Shown: in pieces, positions 1-8,249 of the stretch
How the letters are laid out: each line of letters begins with the position of its first letter
Position numbering within the stretch: position 1 is the stretch's first letter
From: Candidatus Kosakonia sp. 282A-S69
GTDB taxonomy: Bacteria; Pseudomonadota; Gammaproteobacteria; Enterobacterales; Enterobacteriaceae
Length of the DNA: 64,000 nt
Direction: 5' to 3'
Assembly (NCBI RefSeq): GCF_029433855.1
Contig: NZ_JAROAU010000003.1
Coordinates: 1,426,073-1,490,072, forward strand
Notes under the pieces: model-generated
Database searches by the model: none
The model's input: the letters and a program-made list of their open reading frames with translations, nothing else
Told to the model about the DNA's origin: nothing
Translations under genes and position numbers: made by a program

Positions 1-655
1 GGCGCAAGCCGCCATCCGGCATTGCGGAGTTGCCTGATGGCGCTGCGCTTATCAGGCCTACGGGGAGTGATGCGGTGCACTTTTGTAGGCCGGATAAGGC
101 GCAAGCCGCCATCCGGCGTGGCGGAATTGCCTGATGGCGCTGCGCTTATCAGGCCTACGGGGAGTGATACGGTGCACTTTTGTAGGCCGGATAAGGCGCA
201 AGCCGCCATCCGGCATTGCGGAGTTGCCTGATGGCGCTGCGCTTATCAGGCCTACGGGGAGTGATGCGGTGTGCTTTTGCAGGCCGGATAAGGCGCAAGC
301 CGCCATCCGGCGTGGCGGAATTGCCTGATGGCGCTGCGCTTATCGGGCCTGCGGGGAGTGATGCGGTGTGCTTCTGTAGGCCGGATAAGGCGCAAGCCGC
401 CATCCGGCGTGGCGGAATTGCCTGATGGCGCTGCGCTTATCGGGTCTGCGGGGAGTGATGCGGTGCACTTTTGTAGGCCGGATAAGGCGCAAGCCGCCAT
501 CCGGCATTGCGGAATTGCCTGATGGCGCTGCGCTTATCAGGCCTACGGGGAGTGATGCAATGCGCTTTTGTAGGCCGGATAAGGCGCAAGCCGCCATCCG
601 GCATTACCGGATTGCCTGATGGCGCTGCGCTTATCGGACCTACGGGGTGCGGGGC
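1..655. repeat. Tandem array of 97-bp REP/BIME units
   Basis: Seven near-identical units begin at 32, 129, 226, 323, 420, 517 and 614, exactly 97 bp apart. The first is preceded by a partial copy and the last is cut short. Each unit contains two REP (palindromic unit) motifs in opposite orientation, one with the core GCCGGATAAGGCGCAAGC and one with GCCTGATGGCGCTGCGC. This is the layout of a bacterial interspersed mosaic element. All six frames have short open runs, but these come from the 97-bp periodicity and are not genes. No unique spacers exist, so it is not CRISPR. Confidence 0.93.
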
Positions 656-699
656 GGTGGCCGGAAACTGACAAAATGTGCGCTTATCTTGACAATTCA

Positions 700-728
700 T
701 TGACACTTATCTGCCTGGTCAGTAATTT
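700..728 (+). promoter_or_regulatory. Possible promoter of the marR-emrAB-like operon
   Basis: A perfect TTGACA (700-705) is followed 17 bp later by TAATTT (723-728), a weak -10. A second TTGACA lies at 689-694. The AT-rich stretch before the start codon contains TAATT/AATTA halves where a MarR-type dimer could bind. The hexamers are seen; the promoter assignment is inference. Confidence 0.35.
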
Positions 729-757
729 CATTTGTAATTATTGATCAGGCAAATATC

Positions 758-1213
758 ATGACAAACTCTGCGGATAACCCTAACCCGACGCTGCATCTCG
801 GCTTGCTGATCCACCTGGCAAACCAGTTCAAAGACCAGCTTATCAGCCACTACTTTTCGCCAGCGGATATCACCGCTGCGCAGTTCAAAGTGCTGATCAG
901 CATCTATAAAGGCTTCACCAGCCCGGTCGAAGTGAGCAAAAACCTGCTGATGGATGCCGGCGCCATGAGCCGCATGCTGGAGCGCATGGTGAAGCGCGAC
1001 CTGGTGGTGCGCACCACCAACCCCGACGATAAACGGCAGGTGATCCTCGGCCTGACGGAGAAGGGGCGGGCGATTTGCGATCGCTTCCAGAATGAGGCGC
1101 TGGCGTCGATACTCGCCTCGCTCACCGAACGCCTCACCAGGGACGAAGCGCAACAGCTGATGACGCTGATGATCAAAATGCTGCCTGACGGCGCAACCCA
1201 ACCCTATCGCTAA
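758..1213 (+). CDS. MarR-family transcriptional regulator of an emrAB-like operon
   Basis: This 151-residue protein has MarR-family size. Its central winged helix includes a recognition region near FTSPVEVSKNLLMDAGAMSR (about residues 50-70) and a wing with the typical DKRQVILGLTEKG (about 92-104). MarR proteins bind as dimers to palindromes in their own promoters and release on binding phenolic or drug-like ligands. The gene lies 22 nt before the adaptor gene of an EmrAB-type pump on the same strand, the layout of E. coli emrRAB, so it probably represses this operon. It is too divergent to call emrR itself with confidence. ATG at 758 has a modest AGG Shine-Dalgarno. Confidence 0.85.
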   Translation: MTNSADNPNPTLHLGLLIHLANQFKDQLISHYFSPADITAAQFKVLISIYKGFTSPVEVSKNLLMDAGAMSRMLERMVKRDLVVRTTNPDDKRQVILGLTEKGRAICDRFQNEALASILASLTERLTRDEAQQLMTLMIKMLPDGATQPYR

Positions 1214-1235
1214 GTTTTCCTGAAAGGTGATAACG

Positions 1236-2408
1236 ATGACCGATTCATCAACCCTTCCTGCACGCGCGCCGGGCAAACGTAAGCGCAACTTCGCCATTCT
1301 GTTTGTGCTGGTGGTGATTATCGCCGTCGGCTGCCTGGCCTGGTATCTGCTCTATGGCCGCTATTACGAAACCACCGATGACGCCTATGTCAGCGCCAAC
1401 CAGGTGACGCTGACGCCGCAAATTGGCGGCACCGTCACCCAGGTCGCCGTCGATGAGGGCGACTTTGTGCAAAAAGGGCAGCCGCTGGTACTGCTTGACC
1501 CGGCCGATACCGACATTGCGCTGCAACAGGCGCAGGCCAACCTCGCCAGCACCGTGCGCCAGGTGCGCGGGCTATACAGCACCGCAGATAACTACCGTGC
1601 CCAGGTAGCGGCAAAAAAAGTCGCGCTGCAAACGGCGCAGAGTGACTACGCGCGTCGGCAGAAGATTTTCGCCACTGGGGCGGTGACCGCAGAGGATTTG
1701 GCCCATTACCGTGACAACGTCACCCGTGCGAAAAGTGATCTGCTGGCCGCGCAGCAGGCGCTCAACACCAACCTGGCCATGGTCGATGACACCGTGATCG
1801 ACAGCCATCCGGAGATCAAAAGCGCCATCGCTACCCTGCGTCAGCGCTTTCTGGATAATGCCCGCAGCACCATTGTTGCGCCAGTCAGCGGCTATGTGGC
1901 GAGACGTGCGGTACAGCTTGGTATGCGCGTCGACTCCGGCACCACGCTGCTGTCAATTGTGCCGCTCGATCAGGTATGGGTGGATGCCAACTTCAAAGAG
2001 AGCCAGATGAGCACCATGCGTCTCGGGCAGAAAGTGACCCTCACCGCCGATCTCTATGGCGATGAGGTGGAGTATCACGGCACGATTGAGAGCCTCGGTA
2101 TTGGCACCGGCAGCGCCTTCTCCCTGCTACCGGCACAGAACGCCAGCGGCAACTGGATCAAGATTGTCCAGCGCCTGCCGGTGCGCATAACCCTCGATCC
2201 ACATGATATGCAGAAGCATCCGCTGCGCGTCGGCTTGTCGATGACCGCCCGCGTCGATATCCGCGATACAGAGGGGCACCTGCTGCCGCAGCAGAGCGTC
2301 GCGCAGCCGCGTTTCGCAACCGACGTCTACCAGAATGCGCTGGATAAAGCCGACGCGCTGGTGGCGCAGATCCTACATGATAATGGTCAGCCGGTAGCCG
2401 CCCGCTAA
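1236..2408 (+). CDS. EmrA-like membrane fusion protein (HlyD family) of a multidrug efflux pump
   Basis: The 390-residue periplasmic adaptor has a short basic cytoplasmic N-terminus, one membrane anchor (about residues 19-41), a split biotinyl-lipoyl domain (motif around VDEGDFVQKGQPLVLLD, about 69-85), a long alpha-hairpin and a C-terminal beta-barrel. EmrA proteins link an inner-membrane MFS transporter to TolC. The start is placed at ATG 1236 because AAGGTGA sits just upstream; the GTG at 1227 would put the ribosome site inside the gene. The EmrB-type partner starts 10 nt downstream. No outer-membrane factor is encoded nearby, so TolC is the likely partner. Substrate is not readable from sequence. 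Confidence 0.88.
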   Translation: MTDSSTLPARAPGKRKRNFAILFVLVVIIAVGCLAWYLLYGRYYETTDDAYVSANQVTLTPQIGGTVTQVAVDEGDFVQKGQPLVLLDPADTDIALQQAQANLASTVRQVRGLYSTADNYRAQVAAKKVALQTAQSDYARRQKIFATGAVTAEDLAHYRDNVTRAKSDLLAAQQALNTNLAMVDDTVIDSHPEIKSAIATLRQRFLDNARSTIVAPVSGYVARRAVQLGMRVDSGTTLLSIVPLDQVWVDANFKESQMSTMRLGQKVTLTADLYGDEVEYHGTIESLGIGTGSAFSLLPAQNASGNWIKIVQRLPVRITLDPHDMQKHPLRVGLSMTARVDIRDTEGHLLPQQSVAQPRFATDVYQNALDKADALVAQILHDNGQPVAAR

Positions 2409-2418
2409 GAGAGACGCG

Positions 2419-3954
2419 ATGCAAGATAAATCGGCATTTACGCCGCCCAGCCTGCTGCTGGCGACGATTGCGCTGTCGCTGGCGACCTTTATGCAGGTGC
2501 TGGACACCACCATCGCCAACGTGGCGCTGCCGACCATCGCCGGGAATCTTGGTGTCAGCGCCGATCAGGGGACCTGGGTGATCACCTCGTTTGCGGTCTG
2601 TAATGCCATTGCGCTGCCGCTCACCGGCTGGTTTACCCGCCGCTTCGGCCAGCTGCGGCTGTTTGTGGGCTCGGTGGCGCTCTTTACGCTCTCCTCATTT
2701 CTCTGCGGCTTCGCCCACAGCATGACGGAGCTGATCCTCTTTCGCGCGTTACAGGGCTTTTTCGCCGGCCCGATGTTTCCAATGTGTCAGACGCTGCTGC
2801 TGGTCATCTTCCCCACCAGCAAACGCAGTATGGCGCTGGCGCTGCTCTCGATGGTGACGGTGGTGGCGCCGATTGTCGGGCCGATCATCGGCGGCTGGAT
2901 CACCGATAACTACGCCTGGCCGTGGATCTTCTACATCAACGTGCCGATCGGTATCTTCGCAGCTATTGTCGTCTGGATGCAGCTGCGCGCGCGGGAGGAG
3001 GAGACCACCACCTCGCCGATCGATTACATCGGCATTGCGCTGCTGGTGCTCGGTGTCGGCCTGCTGCAAGTGGTGCTGGATAAGGGCAACGATCTTGACT
3101 GGTTCGCCTCTGACGAAATTGTGGTGATGTCGGTGCTCTCGGCAATTGCGCTGGTGTCGTTTGTTATCTGGGAGTTGGGCGAGCAGCACCCGATTGTCAA
3201 CCTGCGGCTGTTTAAGGATCGCAACTTCGCCATCGGCACCGCGACGCTTACCCTCGGCTATGCGGCCTTTTTCGCCATCAACATTATTTTGCCGCAGTGG
3301 CTGCAAACCCAGATGGGGTACACCGCCATCTGGGCCGGGCTGGCTGCCGCGCCGATGGGTTTTCTGCCGCTGCTGCTGACGCCATTTATCGGGCGCTACG
3401 CGAATAAAGTTGACCTGCGCATCCTGGCGACACTGTCGTTCCTGACTATGGGCGCTTCCTGCCTGCTGCGCGCGCAGTTCAATACCGGGGTCGATTTCCG
3501 TACCATTGCCGAAGTGCAGATGTTTATGGGGATTGGCGTCGCCTTCTTCTTTATGCTCATCACCACCATTGTGCTCTCCAACCTGCATGGCCAGGCGGTG
3601 GCGGAAGGCTCCGGTCTGGCGACCTTTTTCCGCGTGCTGGGCGGCTCGTTTGCCTCTTCGCTCACCACCTGGCTCTGGTCGCGGCGCGAGATTTATCACC
3701 ATGCCACCCTCAGCGAAAGCGTCTCGCAGTGGAATCCGGCGGCTACGGACTATCTGCATAAGATAGGCGGCGCGACGCAGCAGCACCTCGCGGCGGTGGA
3801 TAAAACCCTTGAGCAGCAGGCCTATATGCTCTCGACTATCGACTACTTCTGGCTGCTGGGCTGGCTCTTTTTAGCATTGATGATCGTTATCTGGTTTGCC
3901 CGCCCGCCGTTTGTCCGCAGCGGCGCGCCCGGTGCACCATCGGCCGGGCATTAA
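2419..3954 (+). CDS. EmrB-like MFS multidrug exporter (DHA2 family, 14 TM)
   Basis: This 511-residue protein closely resembles EmrB. It begins with the DHA2 hallmark LATFMQVLDTTIANVALPTI (TM1), carries the motif A-like loop GWFTRRFGQLRLF and motif C glycines near VVAPIVGPIIGGWI, and has about 14 hydrophobic segments, matching the family length of about 510. It exports hydrophobic compounds by proton antiport from the inner membrane. It starts 10 nt after the adaptor gene with an AGAGAGACG ribosome site, so the genes are co-transcribed. The divergence from E. coli EmrB and the different flanks suggest a paralogue of the canonical emrAB. Confidence 0.9.
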   Translation: MQDKSAFTPPSLLLATIALSLATFMQVLDTTIANVALPTIAGNLGVSADQGTWVITSFAVCNAIALPLTGWFTRRFGQLRLFVGSVALFTLSSFLCGFAHSMTELILFRALQGFFAGPMFPMCQTLLLVIFPTSKRSMALALLSMVTVVAPIVGPIIGGWITDNYAWPWIFYINVPIGIFAAIVVWMQLRAREEETTTSPIDYIGIALLVLGVGLLQVVLDKGNDLDWFASDEIVVMSVLSAIALVSFVIWELGEQHPIVNLRLFKDRNFAIGTATLTLGYAAFFAINIILPQWLQTQMGYTAIWAGLAAAPMGFLPLLLTPFIGRYANKVDLRILATLSFLTMGASCLLRAQFNTGVDFRTIAEVQMFMGIGVAFFFMLITTIVLSNLHGQAVAEGSGLATFFRVLGGSFASSLTTWLWSRREIYHHATLSESVSQWNPAATDYLHKIGGATQQHLAAVDKTLEQQAYMLSTIDYFWLLGWLFLALMIVIWFARPPFVRSGAPGAPSAGH

Positions 3955-3976
3955 CAACCCCTTACAGAGAGACGTT

Positions 3977-5212
3977 ATGGCACCCCTGTTATCCGCCAGC
4001 GATGGCCGTTTATTGCAGCACCGCTCTTTTGTTGCCTTCTGGCTGGCGCGCACCAGCTCCAGTTTTGGCTTTCAGATGTTGTCGATTATTGTCGGCTGGC
4101 AGATCTACTCCCAGACGCAGAGCGCCTTCTGGCTGGGGATGATTGGCCTGGTGCAGTTTATCCCCTCGCTGACGCTGGCGCTGCCCGCCGGGCATATCGC
4201 TGACCAGTTTGACCGCCGTCGGGTGGTGCTGCTGTCGCAGGTGTGCGAGTGGGTGGCGATTGTCGCGCTAGCCTGGCTCACCTGGCAGGGGGATGCCAGC
4301 GTCGGTGTCATCCTGGCGCTGATTTTTGTTATCTCCTGTGCCAAAACCGTTGAGTCACCCTCGATGATCTCAATGCTACCGGCGCTGGTTCCCGCCTCGA
4401 TTCTGCCGCGCGCGACGGCGGCGAATGCGGTCTCCGGCCAGGCGGCGCAGATCGTTGGCCCGGCGCTGGGCGGCTTTCTCTACGCCGCAGGCGCAGATGT
4501 GGTCTACAGCGTGACGGCAGGGCTCTATCTGCTCTCGCTGCTGCTGGTGGCCACCCTGCGCTATGAGCAGGCGCAGCCAAAACGCACCCCCGCCACGCTC
4601 TCTTCGCTCTTTGCCGGGGTGCGCTTTATCCGGAACCGGCCGGATGTGCTGGGGGTGATCTCCCTCGATCTCTTCGCCGTGCTGCTTGGCGGCGCGACGG
4701 CGCTGCTGCCGATTTTCGCCCACGATGTACTCCATACCGGCCCGCTCGGGCTGGGGCTTTTGCGCAGTGCGCCAGCAGTGGGTGCGCTGCTGGTCGGCTT
4801 CTGGCTGAGCCACCGTGCGCTGACGCGTCGCGTCGGCATCATCATGTTTATGTCGGTCGCGGGCTTTGGCGTGGCGACGCTGGTCTTTGCCTTCTCAAGC
4901 TGGATGTGGCTCTCGCTGCTGGCGCTGTTTGCGCTGGGCGGGTTTGACATGATCAGCATGGTGATCCGCGGCTCGCTGGTGCAGCTTGATACGCCGGATG
5001 AGATGCGCGGGCGGGTCAATGCGGTGAACTCAATCTTTATTAATACCTCCAACCAGCTTGGGGAGTTTGAGTCCGGCATGCTCGCCGCGTGGCTGGGGGC
5101 GGTGCCCGCCGCGGCGATTGGTGGGGTGGGAACGCTGATTGTGGTAGCGCTGTGGATGCGCTGGTTTCCGGGATTGCGGCATCGGCAGAGGCTGGAGAGT
5201 GATGTGGGATGA
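3977..5212 (+). CDS. MFS exporter, EntS-like (MFS_3 type)
   Basis: The 411-residue protein has about 12 hydrophobic segments. Its N-terminus, LLQHRSFVAFWLARTSSSFG, and the GHIADQFDRRRVVLLSQV loop resemble EntS-type siderophore and small-molecule exporters. The upstream in-frame start at 3896 lies inside the emrB-like gene. ATG 3977 has AGAGAGACG before it and leaves a 22-nt gap, so it is taken as the start and as the fourth cistron of the operon. The pairing of a tripartite pump with a second single-component exporter under one MarR regulator is seen; shared substrate is inference. EntS itself belongs to the enterobactin locus, so this is a relative. Confidence 0.75.
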   Translation: MAPLLSASDGRLLQHRSFVAFWLARTSSSFGFQMLSIIVGWQIYSQTQSAFWLGMIGLVQFIPSLTLALPAGHIADQFDRRRVVLLSQVCEWVAIVALAWLTWQGDASVGVILALIFVISCAKTVESPSMISMLPALVPASILPRATAANAVSGQAAQIVGPALGGFLYAAGADVVYSVTAGLYLLSLLLVATLRYEQAQPKRTPATLSSLFAGVRFIRNRPDVLGVISLDLFAVLLGGATALLPIFAHDVLHTGPLGLGLLRSAPAVGALLVGFWLSHRALTRRVGIIMFMSVAGFGVATLVFAFSSWMWLSLLALFALGGFDMISMVIRGSLVQLDTPDEMRGRVNAVNSIFINTSNQLGEFESGMLAAWLGAVPAAAIGGVGTLIVVALWMRWFPGLRHRQRLESDVG

Positions 5213-5236
5213 CGTGTCTTGCTGGTGAGGGTGTAA

Positions 5237-5265
5237 GCCGGATAAGCGTTTACGCGCCATCCGGC
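5237..5265. repeat. Single REP element
   Basis: A GCCGGATAAGCGTTTACGCG...CCATCCGGC palindrome follows the exporter stop codon. It is the same REP family as the array at the window start. Confidence 0.85.
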
Positions 5266-5284
5266 GATGGGGTTGGCACTCATG

Positions 5285-5630
5285 CCTGATGGGTGGAATG
5301 GTTCCGTTCACCTTGCGTTGGGGGGTTTTATTCATCTCTTCTGCGGTGAACGGGATAAGGGAAGCGGCCGCGCTCCCCTTATCAATCCCCGCGGCCCCGC
5401 AAGGAAATCGGTGCTGCGCACTGCGCTCACCTCCCGCGTGCCTGACTGCGGCCGGCTCGACTCGACTTACTCGTTCCATTCTGGAACTCGCTCCCTGTCT
5501 CGGTTCGCCTCTGTCCGCCATCCATGGCGTCCAGACCTTGTCATTCCCGCTTCGGTTCGCCGATTTCAGCGGGGACACAACACCTCGCTGTCATATTGCA
5601 GATAAAAACAAAGTCGGTGTCGCTGTGGGC
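5285..5630. other. Intergenic segment without a gene; probable dispersed non-coding element
   Basis: About 345 bp lie between two REP loci and between convergent genes. The segment is GC-rich and has short dyads (for example GATAAGGG at 5350 with CCCTTATC at 5376, flanking AAGCGGCCGCGCTC). Open frames on both strands look like low-complexity translation of structured DNA. They resemble spurious ORFs often predicted in enterobacterial intergenic regions. No coding or RNA family was recognised. Confidence 0.4.
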
Positions 5631-5642
5631 TCGTTTTTGTAG

Positions 5643-5720
5643 GCCGGATAAGGCGCAGCCGCCATCCGGCGGTGGTGCGGTGGGGGATAATGCCGGATGG
5701 CGCCTAAACGCTTATCCGGC
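5643..5720. repeat. BIME: two inverted REP elements
   Basis: GCCGGATAAGGCGCAGCCGCC (5643-) and GCCGGATGGCGCCTAAACGC (5692-5720) lie in opposite orientation between two convergent genes. This is the usual REP context and may act as a transcription boundary. Confidence 0.85.
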
Positions 5721-5749
5721 ATAGGCGGTTTCAGCGGCGTGGTTGCGTG

Positions 5750-8143
5750 TTACTCGGGGGCACCGCCGTTGCCCTGTGCGGAGGGCCATTTCCAGCCGCG
5801 CACTTCCGGTAAATCTTCCCCGTGTTCGCGCACGTAGCGGTGATGTTCGGCGATCTTCTCCGCCAGCTCATCCAGCACGGCGTCCGCTTTGCCTTGCAGG
5901 CAGGGGGTACGCACAATCGCCTCCTGCGCCAGGTGGAAGCGGTCCAGCTCATTCATCACTGTCATATCAAACGGGGTAGTGGTGGTGCCTTCCTCCATAA
6001 AACCGCGCACGTGGAAGTTGCGGTGGTTATTACGCGGATAAGTGAGGCGATGGATCAGGCTCGGGTAGCCGTGGAAGGCGAAAATGACCGGTTTATCCGC
6101 CGTAAAGAGGGCGTCAAACGCCTCGTCGCTCAGGCCGTGCGGATGCTGCTCTGCCGTTTGCAGCGCCATTAAATCGACGACATTCACCACCTGAATGCGC
6201 AGATCGGGGAAGTAGTTGCGCAGCAGATCGACCGCGGCCAGCGTCTCCATCGTTGGCACATCACCGGCACAGGCCATCACCACATCCGCGGCTTCACCTT
6301 CACCGACGGTGCCCGCCCAGTGCCAGATGCCCATGCCCGCCGCGCAGTGTTTCTGCGCCTCTTCAAGGTTGAGCCACTGCGGCGCAGGCTGCTTGCCAGC
6401 GACAATCACATTAATGCGATCCCAGGTTTTCAGGCAGTGATCCGCCACGCAGAGCAGGGTGTTGGCATCGGGTGGCAGATAGACACGCACGATATCAGCC
6501 TTCTTATTCACGACATGGTCAATAAAGCCGGGGTCCTGATGGCTGTAACCGTTGTGATCCTGACGCCAGACGTGGGAGGAGAGCAAGTAGTTAAGGGATG
6601 AGATCGGCTCGCGCCACGGCAATTTGCGTGTCACCTTCAGCCACTTGGCGTGCTGGTTAAACATCGAATCGACAATGTGGATAAAGGCTTCATAGCAGTT
6701 AAACAGACCGTGGCGCCCGGTAAGCAGGTAGCCCTCAAGCCAGCCCTGACACTGGTGCTCGCTGAGGATCTCCATCACCCGACCATCGGCAGCCAGTTGC
6801 TCGTCGTAGGGCTTGACCGGCTCCTGCCAGGTGCGGCTGGTGACATCGAACACTTTGCTCAGGCGATTGGAGGCGGTCTCATCCGGGCCAAACAGGCGGA
6901 AGTTGTCCCGGTTGCGCTGGAAGATGCCCGCCAGGTAGGCACCAAGCGCGGCGGTGGATTCCGCCTGCGTCTCACCGGGCGAGGTGACATCCACCGCGTA
7001 ATCGGCAATCGCCGGCGTGTTAAGCTCGCGGCGCAGACGACCGCCGTTGGCCCACGGGGTTGCGCCCATGCGTTTGTCGCCCTCAGGTGCCAGCGCAGCC
7101 AGCTCCGGGCGTAGCCGCCCCTGCTCGTCAAACAGCTCATCGGGCTGATAGCTGCGCATCCACGCCTCAAGGATCTGCCGGTGGCCCTCATCTTCCCGGC
7201 AGGAGGAGACCGGCACCTGGTGCGCGCGCCAGAAGTCTTCCACTTTTTTGCCATCCACCGTCTGCGGCCCGGTCCACCCTTTTGGGCTGCGCATAATAAT
7301 CATCGGCCAGCGCGGTAACGCTTCCGCCTCTTCACCGCTGCGCGCCTGCTGCTGATAGTGGCGAATACGCTCCAGGGCTTGTTCCAGCGTCTGCGCCATC
7401 TGGCGGTGCATCTGTTGCGGCTCATGACCGCTGACAATCAGCGGCTCGTAGCCGTAGCCGCGAAACAGATGCAGCAGATCCTCATCGCTGCTGCGCCCGA
7501 GAATAGTCGGGTTAGCGATTTTATAACCGTTGAGATGCAGGATCGGCAGCACGGCGCCGTCGCGCGCGGCGTTGAGGAATTTGATACCGAACCAGCTCGA
7601 CGCCAGCGGGCCGGTCTCCGCTTCGCCGTCGCCAATCACGCAGGCAGCAATCAGCGACGGGTTATCAAACACCGCGCCAAAGGCGTGGGAGAGGGAGTAA
7701 CCCAGCTCGCCGCCTTCGTTAATCGACCCCGGCGTTTCCGGTGCGGCGTGGCTCGGAATACCGCCCGGAAAGGAGAACTGGCGAAAGAGGGTCTTCATCC
7801 CCTGCGCGTCCTGGCTCACCTGCGGGTAGATTTCGCTGTAGCTCCCCTCAAGCCAGGTGTTTGCCACCATGCCCGGCCCGCCGTGTCCGGGGCCGCAGAT
7901 GTAGATCATATCCAGATCGTGCTGGCGAATAGCCCGGTTGAGATGGGCGTAGATAAAGTTTAGCCCCGGCGTGGTACCCCAGTGACCGAGCAGGCGCGGT
8001 TTGATGTGTTCAGGCTTAAGCGGCTCGCGCAGCAGCGGGTTATCCATCAGATAGATCTGCCCGACTGAGAGGTAGTTTGCCGCGCGCCAGTAGCGGTCGA
8101 GCAGCTGCAGTTGATCATCGGGAAGTGAGGCGTATTGCGTCAT
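5750..8143 (-). CDS. xfp: Phosphoketolase (xylulose-5-phosphate/fructose-6-phosphate)
   Basis: The 797-residue protein matches the length of bacterial phosphoketolases. These are TPP- and phosphate-dependent enzymes that split xylulose-5-P (and often fructose-6-P) into acetyl-phosphate and glyceraldehyde-3-P or erythrose-4-P. Signatures include [49 protein letters not shown] (TPP region) and [19 protein letters not shown]. The start is set at ATG 8143, which has CGGAGAAAC upstream; an in-frame ATG at 8212 would add 23 residues without family support. It is absent from E. coli K-12 and present in several other enterics. It is divergent from the GH15 gene across 106 nt, so the two may share regulation. 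Confidence 0.95.
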   Translation of the reverse strand: MTQYASLPDDQLQLLDRYWRAANYLSVGQIYLMDNPLLREPLKPEHIKPRLLGHWGTTPGLNFIYAHLNRAIRQHDLDMIYICGPGHGGPGMVANTWLEGSYSEIYPQVSQDAQGMKTLFRQFSFPGGIPSHAAPETPGSINEGGELGYSLSHAFGAVFDNPSLIAACVIGDGEAETGPLASSWFGIKFLNAARDGAVLPILHLNGYKIANPTILGRSSDEDLLHLFRGYGYEPLIVSGHEPQQMHRQMAQTLEQALERIRHYQQQARSGEEAEALPRWPMIIMRSPKGWTGPQTVDGKKVEDFWRAHQVPVSSCREDEGHRQILEAWMRSYQPDELFDEQGRLRPELAALAPEGDKRMGATPWANGGRLRRELNTPAIADYAVDVTSPGETQAESTAALGAYLAGIFQRNRDNFRLFGPDETASNRLSKVFDVTSRTWQEPVKPYDEQLAADGRVMEILSEHQCQGWLEGYLLTGRHGLFNCYEAFIHIVDSMFNQHAKWLKVTRKLPWREPISSLNYLLSSHVWRQDHNGYSHQDPGFIDHVVNKKADIVRVYLPPDANTLLCVADHCLKTWDRINVIVAGKQPAPQWLNLEEAQKHCAAGMGIWHWAGTVGEGEAADVVMACAGDVPTMETLAAVDLLRNYFPDLRIQVVNVVDLMALQTAEQHPHGLSDEAFDALFTADKPVIFAFHGYPSLIHRLTYPRNNHRNFHVRGFMEEGTTTTPFDMTVMNELDRFHLAQEAIVRTPCLQGKADAVLDELAEKIAEHHRYVREHGEDLPEVRGWKWPSAQGNGGAPE

Positions 8144-8249
8144 GCGTTTCTCCGCGTCAGTGAAATGAGTTCCTGTTAAGCCTGGCACAGATGCGGGAAA
8201 CCTTGGCTTCACCTACGCTTAAAGCGTAACCGCACGCATAAGGATTCGA

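Noticed and set aside
1-655. Possible CRISPR array or repeated small genes
   Set aside because: The whole 97-bp unit repeats without unique spacers, and the open frames on both strands are REP translations.
2749-3786. 345-codon open frame on the minus strand
   Set aside because: Antisense to the emrB-like gene, with His/Gln/Arg-rich shadow composition.
5030-5578. 182-codon open frame across the intergenic element
   Set aside because: It overlaps the end of the exporter gene antisense, has low-complexity composition and no supported start.
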